Positions 51,394 through 58,906 of a stretch of 64,000 nucleotides of DNA are shown piece after piece (positions within the stretch are counted from its first letter, which is position 1; each line of letters begins with the position of its first letter). The translations under genes were made by a program, and so were the position numbers. The stretch is taken from positions 1-64,000 of the forward strand of contig NZ_RAHH01000010.1 in NCBI RefSeq assembly GCF_003602095.1, in the 5' to 3' direction. This stretch comes from Rahnella woolbedingensis (GTDB lineage: Bacteria; Pseudomonadota; Gammaproteobacteria; Enterobacterales; Enterobacteriaceae). The notes below the pieces were generated by a model. It worked only from the letters and a program-made list of their open reading frames with translations. It searched no databases and was not told the origin of the DNA.

Positions 51394-51428
51394 CGGGGAT
51401 GCCTTTTTTATGACAAAAGGCATCCCCG
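51394..51428 (+). terminator. Hairpin after crcB
   Basis: Fourteen-base perfect arms CGGGGATGCCTTTT (51394-51407) and AAAAGGCATCCCCG (51415-51428). There is no T run outside the stem, so termination is plausible but not certain. Confidence 0.5.
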
Positions 51429-51537
51429 TGATAAATATGTGACACAGGTTCTTATCCTCCGCCGTTTCTTAATGTTTCCTTCATCTTCTGTGCAGATAAT
51501 AGCGTCAGTTCACTCTGGTTTATTTTCGAGGTATGGC

Positions 51538-51630
51538 ATGTTTTCTGTTCCAAAAACGTCTTCTGAGCTCCTGACTGTTGCTCTTTGTGTCCTGACAGTG
51601 GTTGCTTTTTTACAGGCCTACTTTGCATAA
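51538..51630 (+). CDS. Candidate 30-residue membrane protein
   Basis: A short ATG frame preceded by GAGG (about 6 nt spacing) encodes a polar N-terminus followed by a single hydrophobic span (about 10-27) ending in QAYFA. A hairpin with CGGCGCA/TGCGCCG arms and T-rich sequence follows 40 nt later. This is the typical layout of a small membrane protein gene. I do not recognise the family. The frame is open to a GTG at 51439, but the short form is better supported. Confidence 0.45.
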   Translation: MFSVPKTSSELLTVALCVLTVVAFLQAYFA

Positions 51631-51666
51631 CTCACTGTGATTTAGAACTTCCCCCTTTCCGTAAAC

Positions 51667-51695
51667 GGCGCACTCCTCTGGATTGCGCCGTTTGC
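51667..51695 (+). terminator. Hairpin after the small ORF
   Basis: Stem CGGCGCA/TGCGCCG with an 11-nt loop followed by TTTGCATTTC. It could terminate the small transcript. Confidence 0.45.
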
Positions 51696-51791
51696 ATTTC
51701 TGCGCCGGGCTTAATGACGCAGAAACGAAACGTCACTTTTCATTCCATTCATAATACAAATATTTACCTGTTCCTCCTTATTGCCTATACT

Positions 51792-51809
51792 TGAGAATGA
51801 TCGTTCACA
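51792..51809. promoter_or_regulatory. Palindromic operator candidate upstream of tetR
   Basis: GAATGATCGTTC with TGA/TCA-type flanks is a near-perfect palindrome about 35 nt before the TetR start. Position and symmetry suit an autoregulatory TetR operator. Confidence 0.55.
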
Positions 51810-51839
51810 ATCAATATCAGAAAAATTCTCAGGTAAATC

Positions 51840-52496
51840 ATGCTCCCCCCACAACAATGCAGTAAAGACGCGCGCATCAGCGCACGACGCGACCAGATTA
51901 TTGCCGCAGCACGCCTGTGTTTTCGCAAACATGGTTTTCATGGTGCAGGCATGGCTGAAATTGCGAAAACTTCACTGCTCAGTGTGGGACAGATTTACCG
52001 CTATTTCGCCAATAAAGACGCCATCATCGAAGAAATTGTGCGCCGCATCGTCATGAAAAAAATCAGGCTGATGACCGGCAATGCCCACAACCTGCAACAG
52101 GTGGCACACAATCTGGCGCACCGTAGGATTGGCAATCTCAGCGCGCCATATAAAGAAGAACAGTGCGCTGAACAAAAAGAACAGGCAGAAATTGACCACG
52201 CACTCATGCTGGAAGTGGCCGCAGAAGCTACCCGCAATCCTGCAGTGGAAAAAATCTGGCGCGATTCTGAAAAACAATTATTCAACGAAGCTAAGTCTCT
52301 GCTCAGTGCCACTTTCCCACAATTTTCAGAGACTGAAATGACGGCCAAAGTGGAAACTTTAGCGGTCATTTGTGAGGGCACCGCATTTCGTCGACTGACG
52401 ACAGTTCACGCCGACGCAGAGCTTCTGGAAGCCATATACCATCACTATTTTCAGAGCCTCTTCGAAACGGATGAAGCCATCGGCGTAGAGAACTAG
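51840..52496 (+). CDS. TetR/AcrR-family regulator
   Basis: Transcription repressor with an N-terminal TetR helix-turn-helix (about 16-65; FRKHGFHGAGMAEIAKTSLLSVGQIYRYFANKD region, ending in the usual YxxFxxKd signature) and a ligand domain with no recognised relation. 218 residues. It is an insertion between crcB and cspE relative to E. coli and has no obvious target beside it except the small ORF and crcB. Confidence 0.85.
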   Translation: MLPPQQCSKDARISARRDQIIAAARLCFRKHGFHGAGMAEIAKTSLLSVGQIYRYFANKDAIIEEIVRRIVMKKIRLMTGNAHNLQQVAHNLAHRRIGNLSAPYKEEQCAEQKEQAEIDHALMLEVAAEATRNPAVEKIWRDSEKQLFNEAKSLLSATFPQFSETEMTAKVETLAVICEGTAFRRLTTVHADAELLEAIYHHYFQSLFETDEAIGVEN

Positions 52497-52517
52497 AAGT
52501 TGCTGAAAAAGAGGCAA

Positions 52518-52545
52518 AAAAAAACCCGCTTCGGCGGGTTTTTTA
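52518..52545. terminator. Bidirectional terminator between tetR and cspE
   Basis: Seven-base stem AACCCGC/GCGGGTT closed by the stable TTCG loop, with A and T runs on either side for the convergent genes. Confidence 0.92.
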
Positions 52546-52559
52546 GAATTCGGCTAAAG

Positions 52560-52769
52560 TCAGATAGCGATAACGTTAGCAGCCGACGGGCCTTTGGCAC
52601 CATTGGTGATTTCGAACTCTACGCGCTGGCCTTCAGCAAGGGTCTTGAAACCGTTGCTTGAAATAGCAGAGAAATGAACGAAAACGTCTTTGCTGCCATC
52701 TTCAGGGGTAATGAAACCAAAACCTTTAGATTCATTGAACCACTTAACGCTACCTTTAATCTTAGACAT
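52560..52769 (-). CDS. cspE: Cold-shock-family RNA chaperone CspE
   Basis: Single-domain OB-fold nucleic acid chaperone and antiterminator. RNA-binding motifs RNP1 KGFGFI and RNP2 VFVHF are present. ATG 52769 has AAAGGT upstream and gives 69 residues, the family length. The neighbourhood (near crcB and tatE) favours cspE over other csp genes. Confidence 0.92.
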   Translation of the reverse strand: MSKIKGSVKWFNESKGFGFITPEDGSKDVFVHFSAISSNGFKTLAEGQRVEFEITNGAKGPSAANVIAI

Positions 52770-52946
52770 CAAACTTACCTTTACGTGAATGTTGGACACA
52801 AAATGTGTGTCAAATACAGTACAGCAACAGATTTAACTTTTGTCCAGAATTCTGATGGCAATAAGCGATAAAGCTCTCACTCTTCGTTTTCTGTTGCATT
52901 TTTCTTCTGCCAAAAAGGCGTTTAATAGCCTTATGACATCAAACAG

Positions 52947-53729
52947 TTAGAAAAACGAATCGTCGTCGTTGCTGTAATCATCCGAATCGAAACTGTCAGA
53001 ACCGAACCCCAGATCCGAATTATCGTTGCGCAGTGAAGCATCTTCCCAGGAAGGCTGACCGCTGTCGAAGCTTTGATTGTTGTCAAAACCCTGACTGTTA
53101 TCGAACCCCTGATTGTTGTCGAGGAAACTGCTGTCAGCCGGATTAAGATCCTGCACCGGTGGTTCTTCGATAATATTGACGATTTCCTGCGGCTGGCTGT
53201 GATGGAACATGCCGGTCAGCATATCGGCCAGCACCACACCGCCCGCGACACCCGCCGCAGTTCGCAATGCGCTGCCTAAAAAGCCCGGCTGCGATGGCGC
53301 GGCCTGCGCCGGAGTCTGCTGAGGTTGTGAAGCATATTGCGGTTGCTGAGGCTGAGGCTGATTTCCCCACGCCTGAGTGCCTGGGATCGGCTGACTGCCC
53401 TGCGACGCCTGACGCGGTGGCGCAGCCTGTGAGGAACCGCCGCCAAACAAACCGGCCAGGAAACCGCTGCTTTGCGGTTTGGCGGTTTGCGCCTGCTGCT
53501 GCAACTGCTCGTTCTGCTGTTGCAGTTCCTGCATCTGCGCATTGAGCTTGGTCAGCGCCGCTTCCTGAATAATCATCGCCTGCGCCATGTAATACGGGGC
53601 AGACGGTTGCTGACGAATATGGGCCTGAATCACACGCTCAGCTTCCGTATCACGCGGTGCTGTATTGGACTCAGCCTGTTGTAAGCGACTAAAAAGCCCG
53701 TCAATTAAACGCTGTTCTTCAGATTGCAT
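52947..53729 (-). CDS. DUF2076 family protein
   Basis: Protein of unknown function. The N-terminal 55 residues (MQSEEQRLIDGLFSRLQQAE start, APYYMAQAMIIQEAAL) are the conserved DUF2076 core, followed by a Gln-rich coiled coil (about 60-85), a Gln/Pro-rich stretch, a Gly/Ala-rich hydrophobic segment (about 155-175), and an Asn/Asp-rich C-terminus with repeats of the NNQGFDNSQGFD type ending in acidic Asp/Ser. The low-complexity regions are probably disordered. Confidence 0.8.
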   Translation of the reverse strand: MQSEEQRLIDGLFSRLQQAESNTAPRDTEAERVIQAHIRQQPSAPYYMAQAMIIQEAALTKLNAQMQELQQQNEQLQQQAQTAKPQSSGFLAGLFGGGSSQAAPPRQASQGSQPIPGTQAWGNQPQPQQPQYASQPQQTPAQAAPSQPGFLGSALRTAAGVAGGVVLADMLTGMFHHSQPQEIVNIIEEPPVQDLNPADSSFLDNNQGFDNSQGFDNNQSFDSGQPSWEDASLRNDNSDLGFGSDSFDSDDYSNDDDSFF

Positions 53730-53883
53730 AAGTTCACCTTATTGATGTGTCGTACGACGCCATAAACGATGCCCGCCGGCGTTATGCAGATACAGTAATA
53801 CAGTTATATTTTTGTATGAATTAACGGAGTGTCAACAAATGTGACGGAGGTAAAGTTCGTGCAGAAAGTACGCGGAGGGATTG

Positions 53884-53911
53884 AAAATCCGCCTGCAAGA
53901 TCACAGGCGGA
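53884..53911 (-). terminator. Terminator of the siderophore-type binding protein gene
   Basis: Eight-base stem TCCGCCTG/CAGGCGGA followed on the minus strand by TTTT. It lies just past the stop at 53947. Confidence 0.75.
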
Positions 53912-53946
53912 GTCATTAAACGTAAAGTGCTGAGATATGTCAGATG

Positions 53947-55077
53947 TTACTTTTTCGGCGTCCAGCCCAGAATGAAATCCTGGTCCGGCAGATGAGTGAA
54001 GTTACGCACGATATCGTGGTAGGTTTTCGCCGGATCTAAATCTTTGAACTGTTCCGGATAGATAAATTTCGCCAGATATTCCATACCAACAATGTTGTAC
54101 GGATGGTTGTAGAACTGGTGATAAACGCCATAGACGTGCTTATCGCTGACTGCCGGGATCTGCGCAACGCCGGTGCGGGAGAGCAGCACTTTGGCTTGTT
54201 TATCCACGTCCGCCTCATTCGCGCCATAACCGAACGGCAGAATGTGCGTCACGGAACCGGAAGCCGGACGCGCCGAACCGGTCATGATGTAAACGTCTGG
54301 TTTCATGCTGATGACCTGCTCCAGAGAAACAGTGCCCGATGCACCCGGCAGCAGTTTAGAACCAATATTATTGGCATCCACGGCCTGGATCAGCTTGCCC
54401 CAGCCAGCGTTCCCGTGGGTAAAGCAGCAGGAGTCGTCACGGCCGGCAATCGGTTCGATGAAGACGTTTGGCTTGGTTTTAATGGCCGAAACCACTTTCT
54501 GGATGTTATGGAAATGCTCGTTATAAAACGCGGTATAAGCGCGGGCATTGTCTTCCTGGTTCATCACTTTACCCAGCAGCTCAATGCTCGGCGCCGTGTC
54601 TTTGGCCGGATCCAGTTCGTAATCCACGAACAGCACCGGGATATGCAGAGCGGCCAGTTTTTCCAGCACGCCAGCCTGTGCCAGCGAGTCTTTCGCACGC
54701 ACCTGAGCAATCATCAGATCAGGTTTTTTAGCGATGACCGTTTCCAGATCCACCTGCCCTTTATCGCTAAATCCCATATCGAGGATTTCCGCTGAGTCAG
54801 GCCATTTGCTTTTCAGCATGTCCCAGGTACCGCTGTCGGTTTTCTTCAGCAGGTTATTCCACGCCACCACATGCTGGAACGGATTGGCTTTATCCAGAAC
54901 GGCCAGCGCCAGCAAATCACGCCCGTCCTGCAAAATCACACGCTGCGGTGCTTTATCAATGGTGACTTTTTGCCCGGCCATATCGGTCACGGTCAGCGGA
55001 TAGGTGGTAGCAAACACTGAGGATGAGGCAGCCATCAGACCTGCAACAGACAGCACGCGAGCGGTGTTCTTTAACAT
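53947..55077 (-). CDS. Iron-siderophore-type ABC transporter binding protein
   Basis: Periplasmic protein of the FecB/BtuF-like fold. Signal peptide about 25 residues (SSVFA-TT), then VTDMAGQKVTIDKAPQRVIL typical of the N-terminal lobe, and MKPDVYIMTGSARP in the C-terminal lobe. A twin-Cys segment DDSCCFTHGNAGWG is unusual. The open frame extends 64 codons upstream, but ATG 55077 gives the signal peptide (376 residues). A Fur box lies 39 bp upstream. No permease, ATPase or receptor gene lies nearby, so partners must be elsewhere. Confidence 0.88.
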   Translation of the reverse strand: MLKNTARVLSVAGLMAASSSVFATTYPLTVTDMAGQKVTIDKAPQRVILQDGRDLLALAVLDKANPFQHVVAWNNLLKKTDSGTWDMLKSKWPDSAEILDMGFSDKGQVDLETVIAKKPDLMIAQVRAKDSLAQAGVLEKLAALHIPVLFVDYELDPAKDTAPSIELLGKVMNQEDNARAYTAFYNEHFHNIQKVVSAIKTKPNVFIEPIAGRDDSCCFTHGNAGWGKLIQAVDANNIGSKLLPGASGTVSLEQVISMKPDVYIMTGSARPASGSVTHILPFGYGANEADVDKQAKVLLSRTGVAQIPAVSDKHVYGVYHQFYNHPYNIVGMEYLAKFIYPEQFKDLDPAKTYHDIVRNFTHLPDQDFILGWTPKK

Positions 55078-55115
55078 GCGATTACCCGAAGATGAGAATG
55101 AATAAGAAATGATTT

Positions 55116-55130
55116 TGATAATTGTTATCA
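55116..55130 (-). promoter_or_regulatory. Fur box
   Basis: TGATAAT-T-GTTATCA matches the 7-1-7 Fur consensus with one change. It lies 39 nt before the binding protein ATG and should repress it when iron is plentiful. Confidence 0.85.
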
Positions 55131-55216
55131 AATGAAGTTGAAATAATAAACAAGGAAGGATTGGCGGGGCAATGTTTTTACAAAAAATAATGGCGGATAA
55201 AACATGTCGAAATATT

Positions 55217-55243
55217 AACGGGATACCGTAATGGCATCCCGTT
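55217..55243 (-). terminator. Terminator of the S9 peptidase gene
   Basis: Eight-base stem AACGGGAT/ATCCCGTT with an 11-nt loop followed by A/T-rich sequence on the minus strand. Confidence 0.6.
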
Positions 55244-55274
55244 TGGCTTAAGTCCGCGGATCGCTGCACTGGTG

Positions 55275-57371
55275 CTATTCCTGGACTTTGCGCCCCAGGA
55301 AATGCAGCAGAAATTCACTCACCATCACGCGTTTAAACGCTGACTGCGCCTTGTCTGCCGCCGCACTGTGGCCTCCGTCGGTGTTCTCATAAAAATACAC
55401 ATCCGGAATGCCCATCGCCTGCATTTTGGCCGCCATTTTGCGTGCATGGTCTGGCCCGACGCGATCATCACTGGTGGCGGTGGTAATCAGTACCGGCGGA
55501 TACTTTTTCGTCGAATCAAGATTATGGTACGGCGAAAACTCACGGATAAACGCCCACTCTTCCGGCTTTTGCGGATCGCCGTACTCAGCAATCCATGAAG
55601 CACCTGCCGAAATTTGCGTATAACGGTACATGTCCAGCAGCGCGACCTCACAGACAATCGCCCCGAACAATTCCGGATAGCGCGTCAGCATATTGCCGAC
55701 CAACAAACCGCCGTTGCTGCCACCCTGTGCGGCCAGATGCGCCGGTGACGTGATCTTGCTGGCAATCAGTGCTCTGGCGACACAAGCAAAATCTTCATAC
55801 GCCCGCAGACGTTTTTCTTTCAGCGCCGCTTTGTGCCATTCCGGCCCGTACTCGCCGCCGCCACGGATATTGGCGACCACGAACACGCCGCCGCGATCCA
55901 GCCACGCCACACCACTGACGCCGAGATAATACGGATCCAGCGAGACTTCAAACCCCCCGTAACCATAAAGCAGCGTCGGATTTTGCCCGTCGGAAACCAC
56001 GTCTTTGCGGCAGATAACAAAATACGGGACACGCGTGCCGTCATCAGATTGCGCGAAATGCTGACTGACCTGATAACGGGACGCATCGAAATGCGAAGGA
56101 TCCTGCTTGAGCAGTTCAGCCTCCACTTCCACGCCGTTATCCAGATTACCGAGCGATAAACTCGCCGGTTGCAGGAATCCGCTGACCGTCACGAAATATT
56201 CATTGGTGTCGTCATCCACACCCCAGGCATGAATTTTACTTAGCTCCCCTACCTTGCCGAACGGTTCGCGCCGCCATTCACCGTTTTCCGGTGTCAGCAC
56301 TTCAAGGCGGTTCACCACATCATGCGTGATGCTCAGGATGATGTGATCGCGGGTAAAAGAATAACCGTTGAGCTGGTCGCGGGTCGCCGTCACACCGCTG
56401 AGAGAGGAGTGCGCCCCCGGTATAAACAGCGGTTTCAGCGCGCGATCACCGGCCAGAAACGCATCAAAGTTTACCGTCAGTAGCGAGCCGGAAGGCCAGG
56501 TTTCGCCATTAATCTGCCATTCACTGGAAGGCTGAACCAGCAACCAGTCGCGCCAGGTACTGAATTTGGCATCAGTGGGCAGGTCTATTCTGGTCAGCTC
56601 TTTTTGCGCATTCAGCACATAGGCTTCGCGGTGATAAAAGTCTATAACGCGGACCACAAAATCGCGTTCGAACCCTTTAAAACTGTCGTGATAACCGACC
56701 GCCATCATGTCTTTTTTATCGGCACTGAACATCGTTTTGGCTTCTGAGAGCGGTGTACCGCGTTGCCAGATTTTCACAATGCGCGGATAACCGGAACCGG
56801 TCAGTGAGCCTTCACCAAAGTCAGTGGCGACAAACAGATGGTCATTATCAATCCAGCCGGTACGGCTTTTAGCGACAGGCAGGAAAAAGCCGTCAGTGAC
56901 AAATTCCAGCGTCCGTAAATCAAACTCGCGTACTTCTGAAGCGTCGCCGCCGTCCGGTGACAAGAAAATCAGCGCCCGGTTAAAATCTGGCTTGAGTGCA
57001 AATACGCCGTGATACACCCAGTCTTTGCCTTCGGCTTTACTCAGCGCATCGATATCCAGTACCGTTTCCCACTTCGGTTGCGCTTTACGGAATTCTTCAA
57101 GCGAGGTTCTGCGCAATAATCCTTTTGGGTTCTGTGCATCCTGCCAGAAGTTGTACCAGTCATTGCCGCACTTTGAGACGACGGGGATCTGCTCCGGAGA
57201 ATTCAGCCCTTTCAGCACTTTTTCGCGCAGAGGATTAAATTCGCTGCTTTGGGTAAAAGCCGCCAGCGTAATGGCGTTTTGCTCATGCGCCCATCCGAGC
57301 GCTTTTTCGTTGCGTAATCCTTCCAGCCAGATGAAATCATCCTTCGGCACAGATAATGAATCAGTTGTCAT
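55275..57371 (-). CDS. Prolyl oligopeptidase-family serine peptidase (S9)
   Basis: Cytoplasmic peptidase of family S9. A beta-propeller-like region covers about 1-430 and an alpha/beta-hydrolase domain about 440-698. Catalytic residues: Ser552 in GGSNGG, Asp in SDDRVGPDH (635-636) and His668 in DGGHSAAAD. No signal peptide. The 698 residues and the N-terminal FIWLEGLRNEKALGW fit a prolyl-oligopeptidase-like enzyme more than oligopeptidase B (PtrB). It stands alone with its own terminator. Confidence 0.9.
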   Translation of the reverse strand: MTTDSLSVPKDDFIWLEGLRNEKALGWAHEQNAITLAAFTQSSEFNPLREKVLKGLNSPEQIPVVSKCGNDWYNFWQDAQNPKGLLRRTSLEEFRKAQPKWETVLDIDALSKAEGKDWVYHGVFALKPDFNRALIFLSPDGGDASEVREFDLRTLEFVTDGFFLPVAKSRTGWIDNDHLFVATDFGEGSLTGSGYPRIVKIWQRGTPLSEAKTMFSADKKDMMAVGYHDSFKGFERDFVVRVIDFYHREAYVLNAQKELTRIDLPTDAKFSTWRDWLLVQPSSEWQINGETWPSGSLLTVNFDAFLAGDRALKPLFIPGAHSSLSGVTATRDQLNGYSFTRDHIILSITHDVVNRLEVLTPENGEWRREPFGKVGELSKIHAWGVDDDTNEYFVTVSGFLQPASLSLGNLDNGVEVEAELLKQDPSHFDASRYQVSQHFAQSDDGTRVPYFVICRKDVVSDGQNPTLLYGYGGFEVSLDPYYLGVSGVAWLDRGGVFVVANIRGGGEYGPEWHKAALKEKRLRAYEDFACVARALIASKITSPAHLAAQGGSNGGLLVGNMLTRYPELFGAIVCEVALLDMYRYTQISAGASWIAEYGDPQKPEEWAFIREFSPYHNLDSTKKYPPVLITTATSDDRVGPDHARKMAAKMQAMGIPDVYFYENTDGGHSAAADKAQSAFKRVMVSEFLLHFLGRKVQE

Positions 57372-57681
57372 GATGTTCAGCCCTGAAAATCAGAAAGGAT
57401 TCAGAAATACCTGTTTTGTCGTTGTCATTTCAAGTCTTTTTGCTTTCGTTTTCGTTTCTAAAGTCCATTTCCGATAAATGCATTTTGTCCTAATTCATTC
57501 ATTCTGCGATCTGCGAAAGTTCTTAGTGCCTCTTTTGTGAGTCAGTTCAAGCAATGAACCTATCGGAACGCCTATAAAGAAATCATTACTTTGTGATGAC
57601 AAAACATGACGGACTTTTGAGTTAAAAAAGAGGCAGAAAGACTCACGAGAAATCAGACAGTAACAAGAAAGGAGTGAGAAT
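57372..57681 (+). other. Structured leader region before the 81-residue protein
   Basis: This 310-nt gap holds two crossed inverted repeats: TGCCTCTTTT (57527-57536) with AAAAGAGGCA (57626-57635), and GTGAGTC (57537-57543) with GACTCAC (57640-57646). The order A-B-A'-B' would allow a pseudoknot-like fold in the leader of the downstream gene. The rest is A/T-rich with no recognised gene. Confidence 0.4.
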
Positions 57682-57927
57682 ATGGAATGGAAAATCATAG
57701 ATATCCTGAATATCCCGCAGACGGGACTCAAGTATATCTGCATCCAGGCATTCAGAAATCTGAAGCTGATCCTGTCTGTGGATAACGATTTCACCCTGAA
57801 AACCGGTGATACTTTAGAGATCACGCCGGAAGGCTATTCCCTGAATCATCATCAGGCGCAAAGCCTGAAGATTCACAAGATGATGCCCTATTGTCAGCAA
57901 CGCTGGCAGTCACTTTCCATTCAGTAA
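57682..57927 (+). CDS. Hypothetical protein, 81 residues
   Basis: Small soluble-looking protein (MEWKIIDILNIPQTGLKY start) with a beta-rich first half and a basic helical second half. The Shine-Dalgarno AAAGGAG eight bases upstream supports the start. I do not recognise the family. It is the only plus-strand gene in this stretch and is convergent with the cupin gene. Confidence 0.6.
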   Translation: MEWKIIDILNIPQTGLKYICIQAFRNLKLILSVDNDFTLKTGDTLEITPEGYSLNHHQAQSLKIHKMMPYCQQRWQSLSIQ

Positions 57928-57977
57928 TCATCGGCTGATTATTGAGAAATTAATTGAAAGAACAGAAAGACCGGTTT

Positions 57978-58496
57978 CTAAACCGGCTTCTTAATTTGCT
58001 GTCTTCTTGAATCGGAAAGACCATCGTGCCCGCCCAATTCCTGCTGCGGAACATCCTGCCAGCGGTCTTTGCGCGTCGCTTCGTATTCCTGATTGAGCGG
58101 ATAATAAATCCGGTTTTCCGGTTTATTAGCTTCACCCACGACCAGCAACCGCACTTCCTCATCGGTATTATTGATAAAGGTATGGCAGATCCCGGTACCC
58201 TGTGGAAACGCCACGGCGTCGCCCGCTTTCAGCCGGTATAATGTGCCGTTGATCCAGACATCAGGATGCCCTTCCAGCACATACGCAAATTCGTCTTCTG
58301 AACTTTCGGCATGGGCATAACAGGTGCGACGGCCGGGTAACAGACGTTCATGATGGATGCCAATGCGCGTCAGCCCGAGCGTTTTCCCCAGCGGCGCGCC
58401 AATCGACATCAGCTCATCATCGCCGGGATAATTGCTATCATCAGCGCCTTCGAGCTCAGTCCAGTGACGGATAAAATCAGGTCTTTCCTTGCTCAT
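57978..58496 (-). CDS. Cupin-domain protein
   Basis: Single-cupin protein, 172 residues. The two cupin motifs are visible: around RTCYAHAESSEDEFAYVLEG (motif 1) and GTGICHTFIN (motif 2, His). The metal set is only partly conserved, since motif 1 has H-A-E and a distal E. A strong GGAGG precedes the ATG. Function unknown. It lies 24 nt after the lipoprotein gene. Confidence 0.8.
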   Translation of the reverse strand: MSKERPDFIRHWTELEGADDSNYPGDDELMSIGAPLGKTLGLTRIGIHHERLLPGRRTCYAHAESSEDEFAYVLEGHPDVWINGTLYRLKAGDAVAFPQGTGICHTFINNTDEEVRLLVVGEANKPENRIYYPLNQEYEATRKDRWQDVPQQELGGHDGLSDSRRQQIKKPV

Positions 58497-58520
58497 ACCA
58501 CCTCCGCGTAAGTTTCAGGC

Positions 58521-58874
58521 TCAGTAAAGTGAAGGAGATTTCTGCTGCATCGAATAGGCACTCTGGGTCTGAACTGTTTCTTTTGGTAAACAGGCGAAGC
58601 GGATATGCATTGTTTCGCCGTCATCACTTTCGCCCTGCGTCTGGAATTTGCCGTTACAGAATTCGAAGATCTTCTTGTAAGTATCCGCGCGGCGGTGACG
58701 TTCAAGTATCGAAAACACCGACGTGGTATAACTCGCCTCGCCCAGTGCAAAAGATGCATCAAAATTCGCCGGGCGGTACGTTTCGGCGCCTACGGGTTTA
58801 TCTATTGATGTACATCCGGCCAGTAAAACCGTTACTGCAACTGCTGCCACCATCATTATTTTACTTTTTTTCAT
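58521..58874 (-). CDS. Small lipoprotein, unknown function
   Basis: 117 residues with signal peptide and lipobox LLAGC (lipid Cys at about 21). The mature part has two cysteines (FCNGKF and FACLP), perhaps forming a disulphide in the periplasm. I do not recognise the family. It lies between the GGDEF gene (32 nt upstream) and the cupin gene (24 nt downstream), all on the minus strand, so the three may form an operon. Confidence 0.72.
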   Translation of the reverse strand: MKKSKIMMVAAVAVTVLLAGCTSIDKPVGAETYRPANFDASFALGEASYTTSVFSILERHRRADTYKKIFEFCNGKFQTQGESDDGETMHIRFACLPKETVQTQSAYSMQQKSPSLY

Positions 58875-58906
58875 TTTTCATCCGGGAAAATATGTGTTCA
58901 GTAGAG

